This document shows positions 47,304 through 56,615 of a stretch of DNA of 64,000 nt, in pieces. The notes under the pieces are model-generated. The model was not told where the DNA came from. It did no database searches and saw only the letters and a program-made list of their open reading frames with translations. Source of the DNA: an uncultured Salinisphaerales bacterium (lineage in GTDB: Bacteria > Pseudomonadota > Gammaproteobacteria > Nevskiales > CAJXLF01); assembly GCA_913055805.1 (NCBI GenBank), contig CAJXLF010000005.1:62001-126000 (forward strand), read 5' to 3'. The position numbers and the translations under genes are program-made. Every line of letters begins with the position of its first letter. The first letter of the stretch is position 1.

Positions 47304-48170
47304 TTACAGCATGAGCTCAGCCAGTTGCTTGTAGCTGGCATAGCGCGAGCTGTTTACCCGGCCTTCCTTGACGGCTGCCGTGACGGCGCAGCCCGGCTCC
47401 TGCAAGTGGCGGCAGTTGGAAAAACGGCATTGGCCGAGTAAAGGCCGGAATTCACGAAAACACTGCGCCAGTTCCGCCTGGGCGAGGTTCCAGAGTCTGA
47501 AATCACGTACACCCGGTGAGTCGATGATGGAGCCGCCGTTTTCAACAGGCAGTCGGTAGAGGCGCGTGGCCGTGGTGGTGTGCTGACCCTGGCCACTGGC
47601 CTGTGACAACGCCTGGGTGCGGGGAGCGTGGTCGGGCACCAGTGCCTTGATGAGACTGGACTTGCCGACACCGGACTGGCCCAGCAGGATGCCGCAGTTG
47701 CCGGATAGACAGTTCAGCAGCTCCTGCAATCCTTCCGCCCGCTTGGCTGCCGTCCAGTGCAGGGTGTATCCGTTAGCGCAATAGGGTGCCAGAACTTGCT
47801 GCCAGTATTTTTTCTGTGACTCATCCAGCAAGTCGGCTTTGTTGAACACCAGATGCAGTTCCAGTCCAAGTGCTTCGCCGGCGACCAGGTAGCGGTCGAG
47901 CAGGGCGGTATCCGGTTCGGGACGTATGGCCATGACCAGTAAGAGTATGTCGACATTGGCTGCCAGAATTCTATGCCCCTGGCGCGGGTCATGGCGCAGC
48001 AGTTCACCATGCCGTGGCAGGATTTCCTCGATGACCGCCTGTCCGTTATCGCTGGCGAGCCAGCGCACATGATCTCCGCACACGGGCCGCAGTCTGCGGC
48101 CGCGCGTGACTGCCGGCATAAGGGTGTCGTTAGCCTCTATCAGCAGGTGTCGGCCATAATTCACCACCAC
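47304..48170 (-). CDS. rsgA: small ribosomal subunit biogenesis GTPase RsgA
   Basis: A circularly permuted GTPase of about 288 aa. It has an OB-fold, then NKADLL (G4), GQSGVGKSS (G1), DSPG (G3) and a C-terminal zinc knuckle (CRFSNCRHLQEPGC). It checks late 30S maturation. The frame is open far upstream, but homology starts at QVVVNYG. Three consecutive GTG codons (48170, 48167, 48164) follow AAGG at 48178-48175, and the second has the best 7-nt spacing. The protein lacks the basic N-terminal extension of many RsgAs. It follows phhB on the same strand. Confidence 0.9.
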   Translation of the reverse strand: MVVNYGRHLLIEANDTLMPAVTRGRRLRPVCGDHVRWLASDNGQAVIEEILPRHGELLRHDPRQGHRILAANVDILLLVMAIRPEPDTALLDRYLVAGEALGLELHLVFNKADLLDESQKKYWQQVLAPYCANGYTLHWTAAKRAEGLQELLNCLSGNCGILLGQSGVGKSSLIKALVPDHAPRTQALSQASGQGQHTTTATRLYRLPVENGGSIIDSPGVRDFRLWNLAQAELAQCFREFRPLLGQCRFSNCRHLQEPGCAVTAAVKEGRVNSSRYASYKQLAELML

Positions 48171-48210
48171 CTGACCTTGCTGAAGATGGCTGTTGCTACC
48201 TGCGTTTTTA

Positions 48211-48543
48211 CTATTCGACGAGGGCGTCAATCTTGGCCGCGCATATAAAGTCGTTGTCGGAGAGGCCGCGGATGGCATGTGTGCTGTACTGGATGTCGCA
48301 GTGCTTGTAGCCAAAGCTGATGTCCGGGTGATGATCCTCGGTATGCGCAATCCAGGCGACCGCATTCACGAAAGCCATGGTCTGGTAGTAGTTCTTGAAA
48401 TCGAAACCGGCATTAATGCGTTTGGCTTCTGCATCGAGTTGCCAGCGACTGCTCAGCTCCTGCAGAAGCGTTTCGGCCTGTTCTCGTGAAAGCGGATCGG
48501 TCTTGCCCTCGCAGGGTACGCAACGTCTTTCCGTCAGTTTCAT
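48211..48543 (-). CDS. phhB: pterin-4-alpha-carbinolamine dehydratase
   Basis: A 110-aa protein with the family motif HTEDHHPDISFGYKHCDIQYSTHAIRG. It dehydrates 4a-hydroxytetrahydropterin, recycling the cofactor of phenylalanine hydroxylase. No hydroxylase gene is in the window. The ATG at 48543 gives the normal length. It contains CVPCEG near the N-terminus, as many family members do. It is upstream of rsgA, and orn is divergent. Confidence 0.95.
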   Translation of the reverse strand: MKLTERRCVPCEGKTDPLSREQAETLLQELSSRWQLDAEAKRINAGFDFKNYYQTMAFVNAVAWIAHTEDHHPDISFGYKHCDIQYSTHAIRGLSDNDFICAAKIDALVE

Positions 48544-48615
48544 GCTTGCCTCGATATCGATAGACAAGGTCAATGATAAGCCAATGCTAGAATGGCTGCG
48601 ATGTAAACGCCCGGG

Positions 48616-49170
48616 ATGAGCATGCAGAAAGACATGAATAACCTGATCTGGATTGACCTGGAAATGACCGGGTTGAATCCTGATGAGGACAGAATCATCG
48701 AGATTGCGACGATAGTTACGGATAAGGACCTGGCTATCCTGGCAGAAGGGCCGGTGTTGGCGATTCAACAGACAGATGAGGTTCTGGCGGGTATGGACGA
48801 GTGGAATACGCGCCAACACAATGGTTCAGGCCTGGTGCCCAGAGTACGTGACAGTCAGGTCGATGAACTGGAGGCGCAACGTCTGACCCTGGAATTTCTT
48901 GGCCAGTGGGTGCCGCAGGGCAAGTCGCCCATGTGTGGCAACAGCATCTGCCAGGATCGACGTTTTCTCTATCGCTGGATGCCCGAGCTGGAGCGCTATT
49001 TCCATTACCGGCATGTGGACGTGAGTACGCTGAAAGAGCTGGCCATGCGCTGGTCGCCCGAGATAGCGACGGGCTTGAACAAGAGCTCACGACATCTTGC
49101 ACTGGATGATATACGCGATTCCATTGAGGAGTTGCGCTATTACCGGGACCGCTGGATACGCCCCGGATAA
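48616..49170 (+). CDS. orn: oligoribonuclease
   Basis: A 184-aa DEDD-family 3'-5' exonuclease that degrades short RNAs and pGpG. Exo I reads [12 protein letters not shown], followed by [10 protein letters not shown], and the C-terminal acidic residues lie in [11 protein letters not shown]. The start is uncertain among three close ATGs (48616, 48622, 48634), none with a strong ribosome site. A 7-bp stem, GCATCGC/GCGATGC (49180-49198), spans the gap to the convergent DUF1329 gene. Confidence 0.96.
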   Translation: MSMQKDMNNLIWIDLEMTGLNPDEDRIIEIATIVTDKDLAILAEGPVLAIQQTDEVLAGMDEWNTRQHNGSGLVPRVRDSQVDELEAQRLTLEFLGQWVPQGKSPMCGNSICQDRRFLYRWMPELERYFHYRHVDVSTLKELAMRWSPEIATGLNKSSRHLALDDIRDSIEELRYYRDRWIRPG

Positions 49171-49188
49171 ACGTTGCCAGCATCGCGT

Positions 49189-50571
49189 TCAGCGATGCAT
49201 GCGTGTGGCGAACTTGATCAGGTTCTGGGGGTTGAAGTAGCTGGTCTTCAGGTCTACATCCCATTCGATCAGCTTTTTCTCCTCATTGCTCATGTTCAGG
49301 ACCACGTACTGACGTGATTGCAGGTCATAGTGAACCTGCATGAGATTGATCAGTACCGGGACCTGGTAGAACACCACGGCATAGGATTCCGAAGTCCGCC
49401 AGAATTCCTCACGGGTGTCGTACATGTCTTCGAGCAGTATCTGCCAGCTGTCTTCGTCGATGTAGAACACCCGCTTGGGATAGATATGCGTCTGTCCCGG
49501 AATGACTTCGGCTTCGACCACCCAGACCCTGTGTAATTCATAGCGCGCCAGATTATTGTTCAGATGGCCCTTGCCGATCAGATCGTCATAGCTGTGTTGC
49601 TGGCTGTAAAACTCGTAATTGTTGTACGGAACGAAGATTTCCTTTTTGCCCACCAGTTTGAAGCTGTAACGGTCGAGCGGGCCGTTGAACATATCCACCT
49701 GGTCATGCGTCATGAGACCGTCGAAGAGGGGATTGTCATAGCCCACTTCTCCGATACGGCGTGTTTTACGCTGGCCTGCGTTGTAAACCCATACCCCGGT
49801 ATCTGAAGCCTTGCGGTCCAGCGGGACATGCACCAGGTAGGCATCACCCGTTTTGGTCGCTGGCGCCACGACCTTGAGAAAGGCAAACTGGTTCTTGTTG
49901 TCGAAGTTTTCCAGTGTGGTGTCCGGGTCGTTATAACGCATGGCGAATTCGAAATAGGACCGTTCGACCACATAATCGCCATCCGGCGTCACAACAGCGT
50001 TGTTGCTGAAGCCACGGTATCCCGTCGTGTTGTAACGAAGAACATGGTTCCACATGACCTCCCTGCCGCTGCCCGGGATAGGGAAGGGGAAACCGTGCAC
50101 CGTGCCGGCGATGCCATTGCCTTCATTGGCCAGTTCAGCACGCTGTGCATTCTTGCGGGTTTCCTCGTATATGAATTCCGGCAAGGCGGCTGATCGCCGG
50201 GTCGGGTAGACGGGTATCTTGAAGCTGTCAGGATAGGTCTGCAGCAGGGCGATCTGCCCTGCAGTCAGGTTGTCCTGATACTGCTGATAGTTCTCGGCGG
50301 TGATGGTGAATAACGGTTTGTCATCTGCATAGGGATTCACCAGCAGGCCGTCCTTTTCATAATTCGCAGGGGGAGTTTTCAGACCCCCCTCCCAAGCGGG
50401 AATACTGCCGTCTTCATTGCCGGCCTGAACGGCTCCTATGGGCGTAAGGTCTTTGCCCAGTCGGGCGGCTTCTTCAGGGCTGACCTTCGCATGGGCTCCG
50501 CCGGGCGCCAGGACCAGGCAGAGTAATAGCGCAAGGCGCGGTGAGCGGCAAGCATTGTCTGCTATTGCCAT
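49189..50571 (-). CDS. DUF1329 family exported protein
   Basis: A 460-aa protein with a signal peptide (residues about 1-28, ending GGAHA), then KVSPEEAARLGKDLTPIGA, the usual start of mature DUF1329 proteins. The fold is related to LolA/LolB lipoprotein carriers. Such genes usually sit with DUF1302, a YCF48-like propeller and an RND exporter. Here the gene is alone, though a YCF48-like gene lies at the left end of the window. The ATG at 50571 has AGGAGA upstream. Function unknown; an envelope lipid or hydrophobic-substrate role is likely. Confidence 0.88.
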   Translation of the reverse strand: MAIADNACRSPRLALLLCLVLAPGGAHAKVSPEEAARLGKDLTPIGAVQAGNEDGSIPAWEGGLKTPPANYEKDGLLVNPYADDKPLFTITAENYQQYQDNLTAGQIALLQTYPDSFKIPVYPTRRSAALPEFIYEETRKNAQRAELANEGNGIAGTVHGFPFPIPGSGREVMWNHVLRYNTTGYRGFSNNAVVTPDGDYVVERSYFEFAMRYNDPDTTLENFDNKNQFAFLKVVAPATKTGDAYLVHVPLDRKASDTGVWVYNAGQRKTRRIGEVGYDNPLFDGLMTHDQVDMFNGPLDRYSFKLVGKKEIFVPYNNYEFYSQQHSYDDLIGKGHLNNNLARYELHRVWVVEAEVIPGQTHIYPKRVFYIDEDSWQILLEDMYDTREEFWRTSESYAVVFYQVPVLINLMQVHYDLQSRQYVVLNMSNEEKKLIEWDVDLKTSYFNPQNLIKFATRMHR

Positions 50572-50686
50572 CGATGAATCTCCTATTCGCATTCACGGCT
50601 AATGCCGGATTTGATATGGCTTCTGTTAATATGACCGAGTCTGCCAGCACAGGTTCGCATTTTCCATTCTGGCCCCGGAGGCAGCC

Positions 50687-51016
50687 ATGCCGGAAATCAT
50701 TTTGGTCGTTGTGGCCACCTCAGTACTGACCGCTCTCTGCACGGCAGTTTTCGTGCTCTGGTTTTATAACAGGAAAATCAGGCCGCAACTGGAAGCACAG
50801 CTCGAACAGGCGGGCGAAACCATGCAAGCCCGTGTGCGACAGGGTGTACTTGATGCAGGTGAGGAGTTACTGCCGAAATTTCGCGAAAAGGTTACGGAAG
50901 GCTTTACCAGGGCACTGGCTGAGTGGCCAAGTTCTGAAATGACACGTATGGCCCGCAGTGGGGCCAACCTGGTTGGTGAGGGGTTGAATACGCTGCTGGG
51001 CAAGAAGCGGGAGTAA
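50687..51016 (+). CDS. small membrane-anchored protein, unknown function
   Basis: A 109-aa protein with one N-terminal transmembrane helix (about residues 4-26), then a charged helical region and an amphipathic C-terminal half ending LLGKKRE. GGAGGCAGCC precedes the ATG, and the coding pattern looks genuine. It is divergent from the DUF1329 gene. No family was recognised. Confidence 0.7.
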   Translation: MPEIILVVVATSVLTALCTAVFVLWFYNRKIRPQLEAQLEQAGETMQARVRQGVLDAGEELLPKFREKVTEGFTRALAEWPSSEMTRMARSGANLVGEGLNTLLGKKRE

Positions 51017-51167
51017 CCTTGCTTACCGGCTTTACCTTGCTGAAAAGAAGGCGTAAGCTACATCGGATTCATCTCCCGAAAGATGATTCAGTCATATGTT
51101 TCGGCGCCGGACGCGCCTGACTGTCATGGACGCACAGGAAACCCCAGGTTTGATCAGGAGTGAACAG

Positions 51168-51578
51168 GTGCGTCGTCTTCTTTGCGGATTAGCCATCATG
51201 ATGAGCTGCGGTGCTGCAAGCGCTGCAGACATTGTCGTGGATACTCGCCCCGCCTTTGACGCACTCGGACTGAGCGATCTGCAATCAGCCCTACTTCCCG
51301 GTATTTCCAACGTCAACCTGAATGTGCCATTACCGGATTCGGTTGATGGTGCTTTGCCGATGGTTGGCATTCAGGGTGAAGATGGGCTGGATATCAGACC
51401 CGGAATGAGCCAGAGTTTTCCCGAATTGCCAGGTCTGGGGTCGCTTTCGGAACTGACTGCGGACGTGGAGCTGCCCGGCCTGGACGGCTTACCTATTCGT
51501 ATGCATGCGCCCTCACACCACAATGGTCCGCAGATTCCCGGGATTGACGGTCTGCCGTTGGGCTACGGGCGCCGCTAG
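51168..51578 (+). CDS. small secreted protein with LPG(L/I) repeats
   Basis: A 136-aa protein if started at GTG 51168, which has AGGAG exactly 7 nt upstream. A classic signal peptide then runs from the first residue (RRLLCGLAIMMSC, cleavage after AASA). Upstream ATGs at 51096 and 51126 would add a polar extension before the signal. The mature part is rich in Pro, Gly and Leu, with related units LLPGISN, ELPGLGSL, ELPGLDGLPI and QIPGIDGLPLG. It ends 19 bp from the convergent TpsB-like gene. No known family was recognised. Confidence 0.65.
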   Translation: MRRLLCGLAIMMSCGAASAADIVVDTRPAFDALGLSDLQSALLPGISNVNLNVPLPDSVDGALPMVGIQGEDGLDIRPGMSQSFPELPGLGSLSELTADVELPGLDGLPIRMHAPSHHNGPQIPGIDGLPLGYGRR

Positions 51579-51597
51579 GGCACACATCGGACGCTGA

Positions 51598-53163
51598 TTA
51601 CCAGCGATATTCCAGATTGAAATAGAGGCTGCTTTCGCCAGCTTCCGTCAACTGCTCGTGCAATGTCGGATCAGACAGTGGTTCGGCAGCTGTCAGCTGT
51701 AATTCCCATCGTTTGCCATAGTTCATTTTCAGGCTCAGACCTGCGTCGTAGGCGCGCTGTGTTTTGTCGAGTTCACTGTTGCCGCTTTTAAAACGACTCG
51801 TGCCCGCCTCCAGGAACAGGCTGGGCTTGAAAATGATTCCCCGCCAGTTGTATTGCGGTGTGAAGACTTCAAGGTTGAGGTAATGGCCCTCATCCCCCAG
51901 CAATGAACCCGGCAACCAGGCGTGTAGACGTTCATTGCCCCCGAGTATCCACTGTTGTTGTTCCGGAACCTGCCGGTCGGCATATTGACTTTCAGCCTCC
52001 ATGTTAAATTGCCAGCCACTGGCAAAGCGGTACTCCATGGACGCGGCCGGAAGAAAAGTCAGAAAACCTGCGTCCCGCTGGACGCCATTGTTCTCAATGC
52101 CCAGAGTTCCGGCATTTTCAGAAAGGCCCTTGCGCAGGTTGCCGCGCAGCTTGAGGCTGGTTTGATAACCCCAGAGGTTCAGCAGACGCGTCGTTTCGGC
52201 ACCTATTTCGGCGGCGAAATAAACTTCTTCAATAGCGGTACGCCCGCTGCGACTTTCTTCCAGCCTGGAATCAACGTAAATGAGACGCTGTGTGAGAAGG
52301 TTTCTTTGCCGGGTATTCGCAAAAGCAATCTCCTGCATCAGAATTTGCGCCTGCGTTACCTCACCTTCGAACTCGCCGCCCTGGCGACTGGTATAACGAT
52401 AGTCGGTCGAGTTAATGCCGGCAGCCACTAACCCGACTGGCAGGATGGAACTGGCTGAAATCTGAAGGCCTTGCAGGTCTCCGTCTCTTTCGTCTGCATC
52501 ATCGTCATAATTCAGGGATTGGTTGGCGTTGAGCTTCCATTGGGCCGGCTCTGTATTCCAGAGTGCTTCCGCCCTGGCGAAATAACGCCCGACAAACCGG
52601 TTGCCCGGGTTCCCCAGCTTCAGACTGTACTCGCTGCGTTTTTTCTCCGGAGTCGTTTCTGCTTCAATGAGAAGGCGTGTGGCGGGCGAGTCCTGCGTAA
52701 CCGGCAGGTAGCGGCTTTGGGCATTCAGATTCAGGCGTTCGGACTGGATATTGGCCAGTGTGCGCCGGATTTCAAAGCGGGGCAGATCAAAGGTACGGCC
52801 CTCCACTTCCCAGAAATAACGGGTCAGGCTGTCCGGCCCCTCAACGCTGCTGATGTGTCCTTCAATGACGGATATATACAGGACATCGCCTTCTACCAGA
52901 TAGCGAAGGCGGGCGAGTCGGTGACCTGCGCGAATGTAGGCGAAGTGCAGGTGCCAGACGGCATCCGACAGGCTATCTCCCTGTTCCAGAGCCTCTGTGA
53001 CCTGTGTTGCGGACAGCAGGCTGTTCCCCAGCACGACAATGTCATAACCTGCAAGGCGGGTTTTGACGGTGGTGTCGCCAGATTGCGCCGATCGCTGGAA
53101 ATGCTGGATTTCCTGTGGGCTGGCGAGTGAAGGTTGTATCCCCTGTGGCAAATCTATGGGCAT
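51598..53163 (-). CDS. TpsB-like outer-membrane transporter (ShlB/FhaC family), no visible signal peptide
   Basis: A 521-aa protein with the features of a two-partner secretion transporter: a POTRA-like region (about residues 50-125, VLYISVIEGHIS) and a C-terminal beta-barrel ending in an aromatic residue (LEYRW). The mature-like N-terminus starts directly at MPIDLPQGIQ. An in-frame TAA lies 36 bp upstream with no other start codon between, so no signal peptide can be encoded in frame. A frameshift, a lost export signal or a misplaced start are possible. No large TpsA partner with a filamentous-haemagglutinin domain is nearby. Confidence 0.8.
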   Translation of the reverse strand: MPIDLPQGIQPSLASPQEIQHFQRSAQSGDTTVKTRLAGYDIVVLGNSLLSATQVTEALEQGDSLSDAVWHLHFAYIRAGHRLARLRYLVEGDVLYISVIEGHISSVEGPDSLTRYFWEVEGRTFDLPRFEIRRTLANIQSERLNLNAQSRYLPVTQDSPATRLLIEAETTPEKKRSEYSLKLGNPGNRFVGRYFARAEALWNTEPAQWKLNANQSLNYDDDADERDGDLQGLQISASSILPVGLVAAGINSTDYRYTSRQGGEFEGEVTQAQILMQEIAFANTRQRNLLTQRLIYVDSRLEESRSGRTAIEEVYFAAEIGAETTRLLNLWGYQTSLKLRGNLRKGLSENAGTLGIENNGVQRDAGFLTFLPAASMEYRFASGWQFNMEAESQYADRQVPEQQQWILGGNERLHAWLPGSLLGDEGHYLNLEVFTPQYNWRGIIFKPSLFLEAGTSRFKSGNSELDKTQRAYDAGLSLKMNYGKRWELQLTAAEPLSDPTLHEQLTEAGESSLYFNLEYRW

Positions 53164-53256
53164 GCCTGATGGCGTCCTTGTCCTTGTGTCTCCCTGTTAT
53201 GGGACAGAGTATATGTATGTTGGGCTTTTTCAGCGAATCATGGCGCGAGCGGGTTT

Positions 53257-54024
53257 ATGCAGTACTTAGACGCAGTGCTGGAAATCATGCAGTCGGCCAG
53301 GCGTCTGTTGTTTATTACCGGCGCCGGTTTGTCCGCAGACTCGGGTTTGCCGACGTATCGGGGCATCGGCGGGCTATACGAATCCGAGTCAACCGAAGAC
53401 GGCGTGGCCATTGAGGATGCATTGTCAGGACAGATGCTGACTCTCAGGCCCGAGCTGACCTGGAAATATCTTTCCCAGATAGAAAGGGCATGCCGGGGCA
53501 AGCGGCCCAACGCTGGGCACGAAGTCATAGCCTCCCTGGAATCACTCTGGGATGTGTCAGTGATTACGCAGAACATTGACGGATTTCATACGGCTGCCGG
53601 GAGTTCGCGGGTAATCGAAATGCACGGCAACATGCAGCGCCTGCGCTGTATGCAATGCGGCGCAATGAGATCCATTGCCGATTACAGCAGCGTGGTCGTG
53701 CCGCCTAGCTGTTCACGGTGTGGCGGCACGGAGCGGCCGGATGTGGTTTTGTTCGGTGAAATGCTGCCGGAAAACGCGCTGGCTGAATATTACCGGGTTC
53801 TGAATGGGGGTGTGGATATGGTTTTCAGCGTCGGCACAAGCAGCCTGTTTCCCTATATCTATGGGCCGGTTGAGCAGGCAATTCAAATGAATGTGCCGAC
53901 CGTGGAAGTCAATCCTGCCCTGACACAGCTCTCGGGACGCGTGCAATTTCCGGTTAAAGCGCGCGCCGCGATCTGGCTGCAGGCTCTCTGGGAGAAACTG
54001 GAAGGCCCTGCAACGCGAACATAA
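53257..54024 (+). CDS. cobB: Sir2 family NAD-dependent protein deacylase
   Basis: A 255-aa sirtuin. It has GAGLSADSGLPTYRG (22-36), TQNIDGFH (104-111) with the NAD-contacting Asn-Asp, catalytic H123 in EMHGN, and zinc cysteines at 131, 134, 152 and 155. The YxxR pair linked to desuccinylase activity in CobB appears as Y71-L-S-Q74, so the arginine may be missing; this rests on a by-eye alignment. It removes acyl groups from lysines in the cytoplasm. It is divergent from the TpsB-like gene. Confidence 0.9.
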   Translation: MQYLDAVLEIMQSARRLLFITGAGLSADSGLPTYRGIGGLYESESTEDGVAIEDALSGQMLTLRPELTWKYLSQIERACRGKRPNAGHEVIASLESLWDVSVITQNIDGFHTAAGSSRVIEMHGNMQRLRCMQCGAMRSIADYSSVVVPPSCSRCGGTERPDVVLFGEMLPENALAEYYRVLNGGVDMVFSVGTSSLFPYIYGPVEQAIQMNVPTVEVNPALTQLSGRVQFPVKARAAIWLQALWEKLEGPATRT

Positions 54025-54054
54025 AAAAAGCCCCGCCAGCTGGCGGGGCTTTTT
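54023..54054. terminator. bidirectional terminator between sirtuin and ompA-like genes
   Basis: A perfect 10-bp stem (AGCCCCGCCA / TGGCGGGGCT) has a GC loop, with an A-run before and a T-run after. It serves both convergent genes. Confidence 0.95.
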
Positions 54055-54071
54055 CGTCTGGTCGAGTTGTG

Positions 54072-55100
54072 TTATTTCACAACTGCGCAGCCGTTGGCGT
54101 CGGTCTGATCGCCAGCCTGCGGGGGCAGGCAGAGACGCTCATCGACAACGATGACTTCCACGCGACGGTTTTGCGCACGTCCGTCCTTGGTGTCATTGCT
54201 GGCAATCGGGCTGGATTCTCCGTAACCGCGGGTTGCGATACGGTCGCCACTGATACCCTGACTGACCAGATAGTCACGTACTGATTTTGCACGCCGCTGC
54301 GACAGGCTCAGATTGTAGTTTTCCGGGCCGGTGCTGTCGGTATGGCCTACGGCAACAACATCAATACCGCTGCGCGTATTCATGGCTTCCACAGCCTGGG
54401 TCAGGATGCTCTTCGCTTCGCCCGTGAGTTCATGGCTGTCAAAGGCAAAGTGCACACCCTTGAGCTCAACAAGCACTTCAGGCTCGGGCTCTGGCGCGGG
54501 GGCTGGAGCAGGCGGTGGCGGCGGAGGGGGTGGTGGCGCTTCAGCCGCGGGTTGGGATTTGGCGCCCAGCGGGAATTGCAGGCCGAGCATGAAAACGTTG
54601 TCTTCCAGTTCCGCCACATCGACGTCGTTTTCGCGATAACGGTATTCGGCGCGGATAGCCGTGCCATGGTCGTTTACCTGATAGAGCAGGCCAACACCCA
54701 GATCCAGAAGGTCGCCATCCAGGTCGGCTGACTGGTTACCCAGGGTTACTTCCGTCTCGGAATCCATGTAGCCAACCAGCGCAAAAGGCGACAGGCGCCC
54801 ACGCATGGGGAACAGCAGAAAATCGATGCCGTAACCGGTGATTTCCGCAGACGCATTGGCATCTTCTGCTTCAACGGTACTGAACTGCAGTTCAGCATTG
54901 AGGAAAGAGGTGATGGGTTTGCCGATCGAGAGATGGAATCCTTCGTCGTCGTCTACGTTATAGCCGTCATCAAAGCCGGTATAGGTTACAGCCGGAGCAA
55001 TGTAAAAGCGGCCGTCCCATTCTTCGTCGTTTGCCTGCGCTGACGTTACCGCCACCGTTGCAGCTAACGCGAAGGGTAATAATGTATGCTTATGCTTCAT
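54072..55100 (-). CDS. OmpA family outer-membrane protein
   Basis: A 342-aa protein. The signal peptide (MKHKHTLLPF...AQAN) is followed by an N-terminal beta-barrel (about 25-190), a Pro-rich linker with nine consecutive prolines, and a C-terminal OmpA peptidoglycan-binding domain with VGHTDSTGPENYN and LSQRRAKSV. Two cysteines near the C-terminus (CLPPQ, GCAVVK) could form a disulfide. The ATG at 55100 is preferred because GGGGAG lies just upstream. It anchors the outer membrane to the cell wall. Confidence 0.93.
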   Translation of the reverse strand: MKHKHTLLPFALAATVAVTSAQANDEEWDGRFYIAPAVTYTGFDDGYNVDDDEGFHLSIGKPITSFLNAELQFSTVEAEDANASAEITGYGIDFLLFPMRGRLSPFALVGYMDSETEVTLGNQSADLDGDLLDLGVGLLYQVNDHGTAIRAEYRYRENDVDVAELEDNVFMLGLQFPLGAKSQPAAEAPPPPPPPPPAPAPAPEPEPEVLVELKGVHFAFDSHELTGEAKSILTQAVEAMNTRSGIDVVAVGHTDSTGPENYNLSLSQRRAKSVRDYLVSQGISGDRIATRGYGESSPIASNDTKDGRAQNRRVEVIVVDERLCLPPQAGDQTDANGCAVVK

Positions 55101-55265
55101 CTCGCTCCCCATGGTTTTGCGTGATACCTGAAATGGTGCGGAATATTGTGGACGTCCTGAGCAGAGAGAGCAAGGCGATCAGGGAAAGCGCGGCAAACAA
55201 GGCGGCAGAAGCGTTAATATGCTGCTTTAAATCGATAAATGATGAACAGGGAAGGGAGACCTTAA

Positions 55266-56591
55266 GTGCAGATTACTGTATTTGGATCGGGTTACGTCGG
55301 GCTCGTAACCGGAACCTGCTTTGCGGATGAAGGAAATCAGGTGCTTTGTGTGGATATTGATCCCGCCAAGGTCGAGCGCCTGAAAAACGGTGATATTCCT
55401 ATCTTTGAGCCCGGCCTCGCGGAACTGGTAGAGCGCAACATGGAAGCCGGACGCCTGGAGTTTACGACTGATGCGGCACAGGGAGTTGCGCATGGTGAGG
55501 TGATTTTTATTGCCGTCGGCACGCCTGAGAAAGAGGACGGTTCGGCCGACCTGCAATATGTGTTCGCGGTTGCCCGCACCATCGGTGAGCTGATCGAGGA
55601 TTATCGCATCGTCGTTGACAAGTCGACTGTGCCGGTAGGTACCGGAGCGAAGGTGCGGTCAATCATTGCCGAGGTGCTCGCCGCACGTGGTTCGCAGGCT
55701 GGCTTCGACGTGGTTTCAAACCCCGAATTCCTCAAGGAAGGCGATGCCATCCAGGACTTTGTCAAACCTGACCGTATTGTGCTGGGTTCCGATTCGGAAC
55801 ACGCCCTGCAAGTGATGCGGGATCTGTACAAACCGTTTTTGCGCAGCCGCGACAGGGTCCTGGCCATGGATCTGCAATCCGCTGAGCTGACCAAGTACGC
55901 TTCGAACGTGATGCTGGCTACCAAGGTCAGCCTGATGAATGAACTGTCCAATCTGGCGGATGCCGTGGGCGCCGATATTGAATTGGTACGCCAGGGTATA
56001 GGCGCTGATCGGAGAATCGGTTATCACTTCATCTATCCGGGCTGTGGCTTTGGGGGTTCCTGCTTTCCCAAGGATGTGGCGGCGCTTGCCAGAACGGCGG
56101 ACGAAGTGGGCTGCGAGACCCCGATTCTGGATGGTGTGCTCAAGGTCAACGACTTCCAGAAGCGTGTTCTGCCCACCAAGCTGAAAAAGCATTTCGGCGA
56201 CCTTGCCGGCAAGAAAATCGCCCTCTGGGGGCTGGCTTTCAAGCCGAACACGGATGATATGCGCGAGGCCCCGTCACGGGTGTTGATGGAGTATCTCTGG
56301 GAGCAGGGGGCTGTCGTGCAGGCGCATGATCCCGAAGCCATGCGCGAAGCCCGTAAAATCTACGGAGAGCGCCCGGATCTCGTTTTGTGCAAGGACCCGA
56401 TGGCGGCCTTGTCCGATGCCGATGCCCTGGTGGTGGTAACCGAATGGCATTTGTTCCGTAATCCGGATTTCGGCAAATTGAAGGAGCGCTTGCGGGAGCC
56501 CGTGATTTTCGACGGCCGTAACATCTACGATCCCCGTGAATTGGCCGAGAAAGGCTTTGCCTACTACGGTATCGGCCGTTCCAGTAATTAG
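55266..56591 (+). CDS. ugd: UDP-glucose 6-dehydrogenase
   Basis: A 441-aa NAD-dependent enzyme that oxidises UDP-glucose to UDP-glucuronate. It has the Rossmann motif [10 protein letters not shown] and the catalytic cysteine in [12 protein letters not shown]. The start is GTG at 55266 with GGGAGACC upstream. It is the first gene of a seven-gene or longer polysaccharide operon on this strand. Its product is the substrate of the next gene's enzyme. Confidence 0.96.
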   Translation: MQITVFGSGYVGLVTGTCFADEGNQVLCVDIDPAKVERLKNGDIPIFEPGLAELVERNMEAGRLEFTTDAAQGVAHGEVIFIAVGTPEKEDGSADLQYVFAVARTIGELIEDYRIVVDKSTVPVGTGAKVRSIIAEVLAARGSQAGFDVVSNPEFLKEGDAIQDFVKPDRIVLGSDSEHALQVMRDLYKPFLRSRDRVLAMDLQSAELTKYASNVMLATKVSLMNELSNLADAVGADIELVRQGIGADRRIGYHFIYPGCGFGGSCFPKDVAALARTADEVGCETPILDGVLKVNDFQKRVLPTKLKKHFGDLAGKKIALWGLAFKPNTDDMREAPSRVLMEYLWEQGAVVQAHDPEAMREARKIYGERPDLVLCKDPMAALSDADALVVVTEWHLFRNPDFGKLKERLREPVIFDGRNIYDPRELAEKGFAYYGIGRSSN

Positions 56592-56615
56592 GCATTAACG
56601 AGTTCGGATATATCT

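Noticed and set aside
49180-49198. Terminator between orn and the DUF1329 gene
   Set aside because: The 7-bp stem GCATCGC/GCGATGC has no T-run on either side, so it was not listed as a terminator.
53115-53414. Plus-strand frame starting with a signal-peptide-like hydrophobic stretch
   Set aside because: It overlaps the TpsB-like gene start on one side and the sirtuin gene in another frame on the other, and its remainder shows no coding character. It is noted only as a possible trace of rearrangement.
54480-54540. Low-complexity repeat element in the ompA-like gene
   Set aside because: The run of CGG/GGC-type codons encodes the Pro-rich linker typical of OmpA-family proteins.
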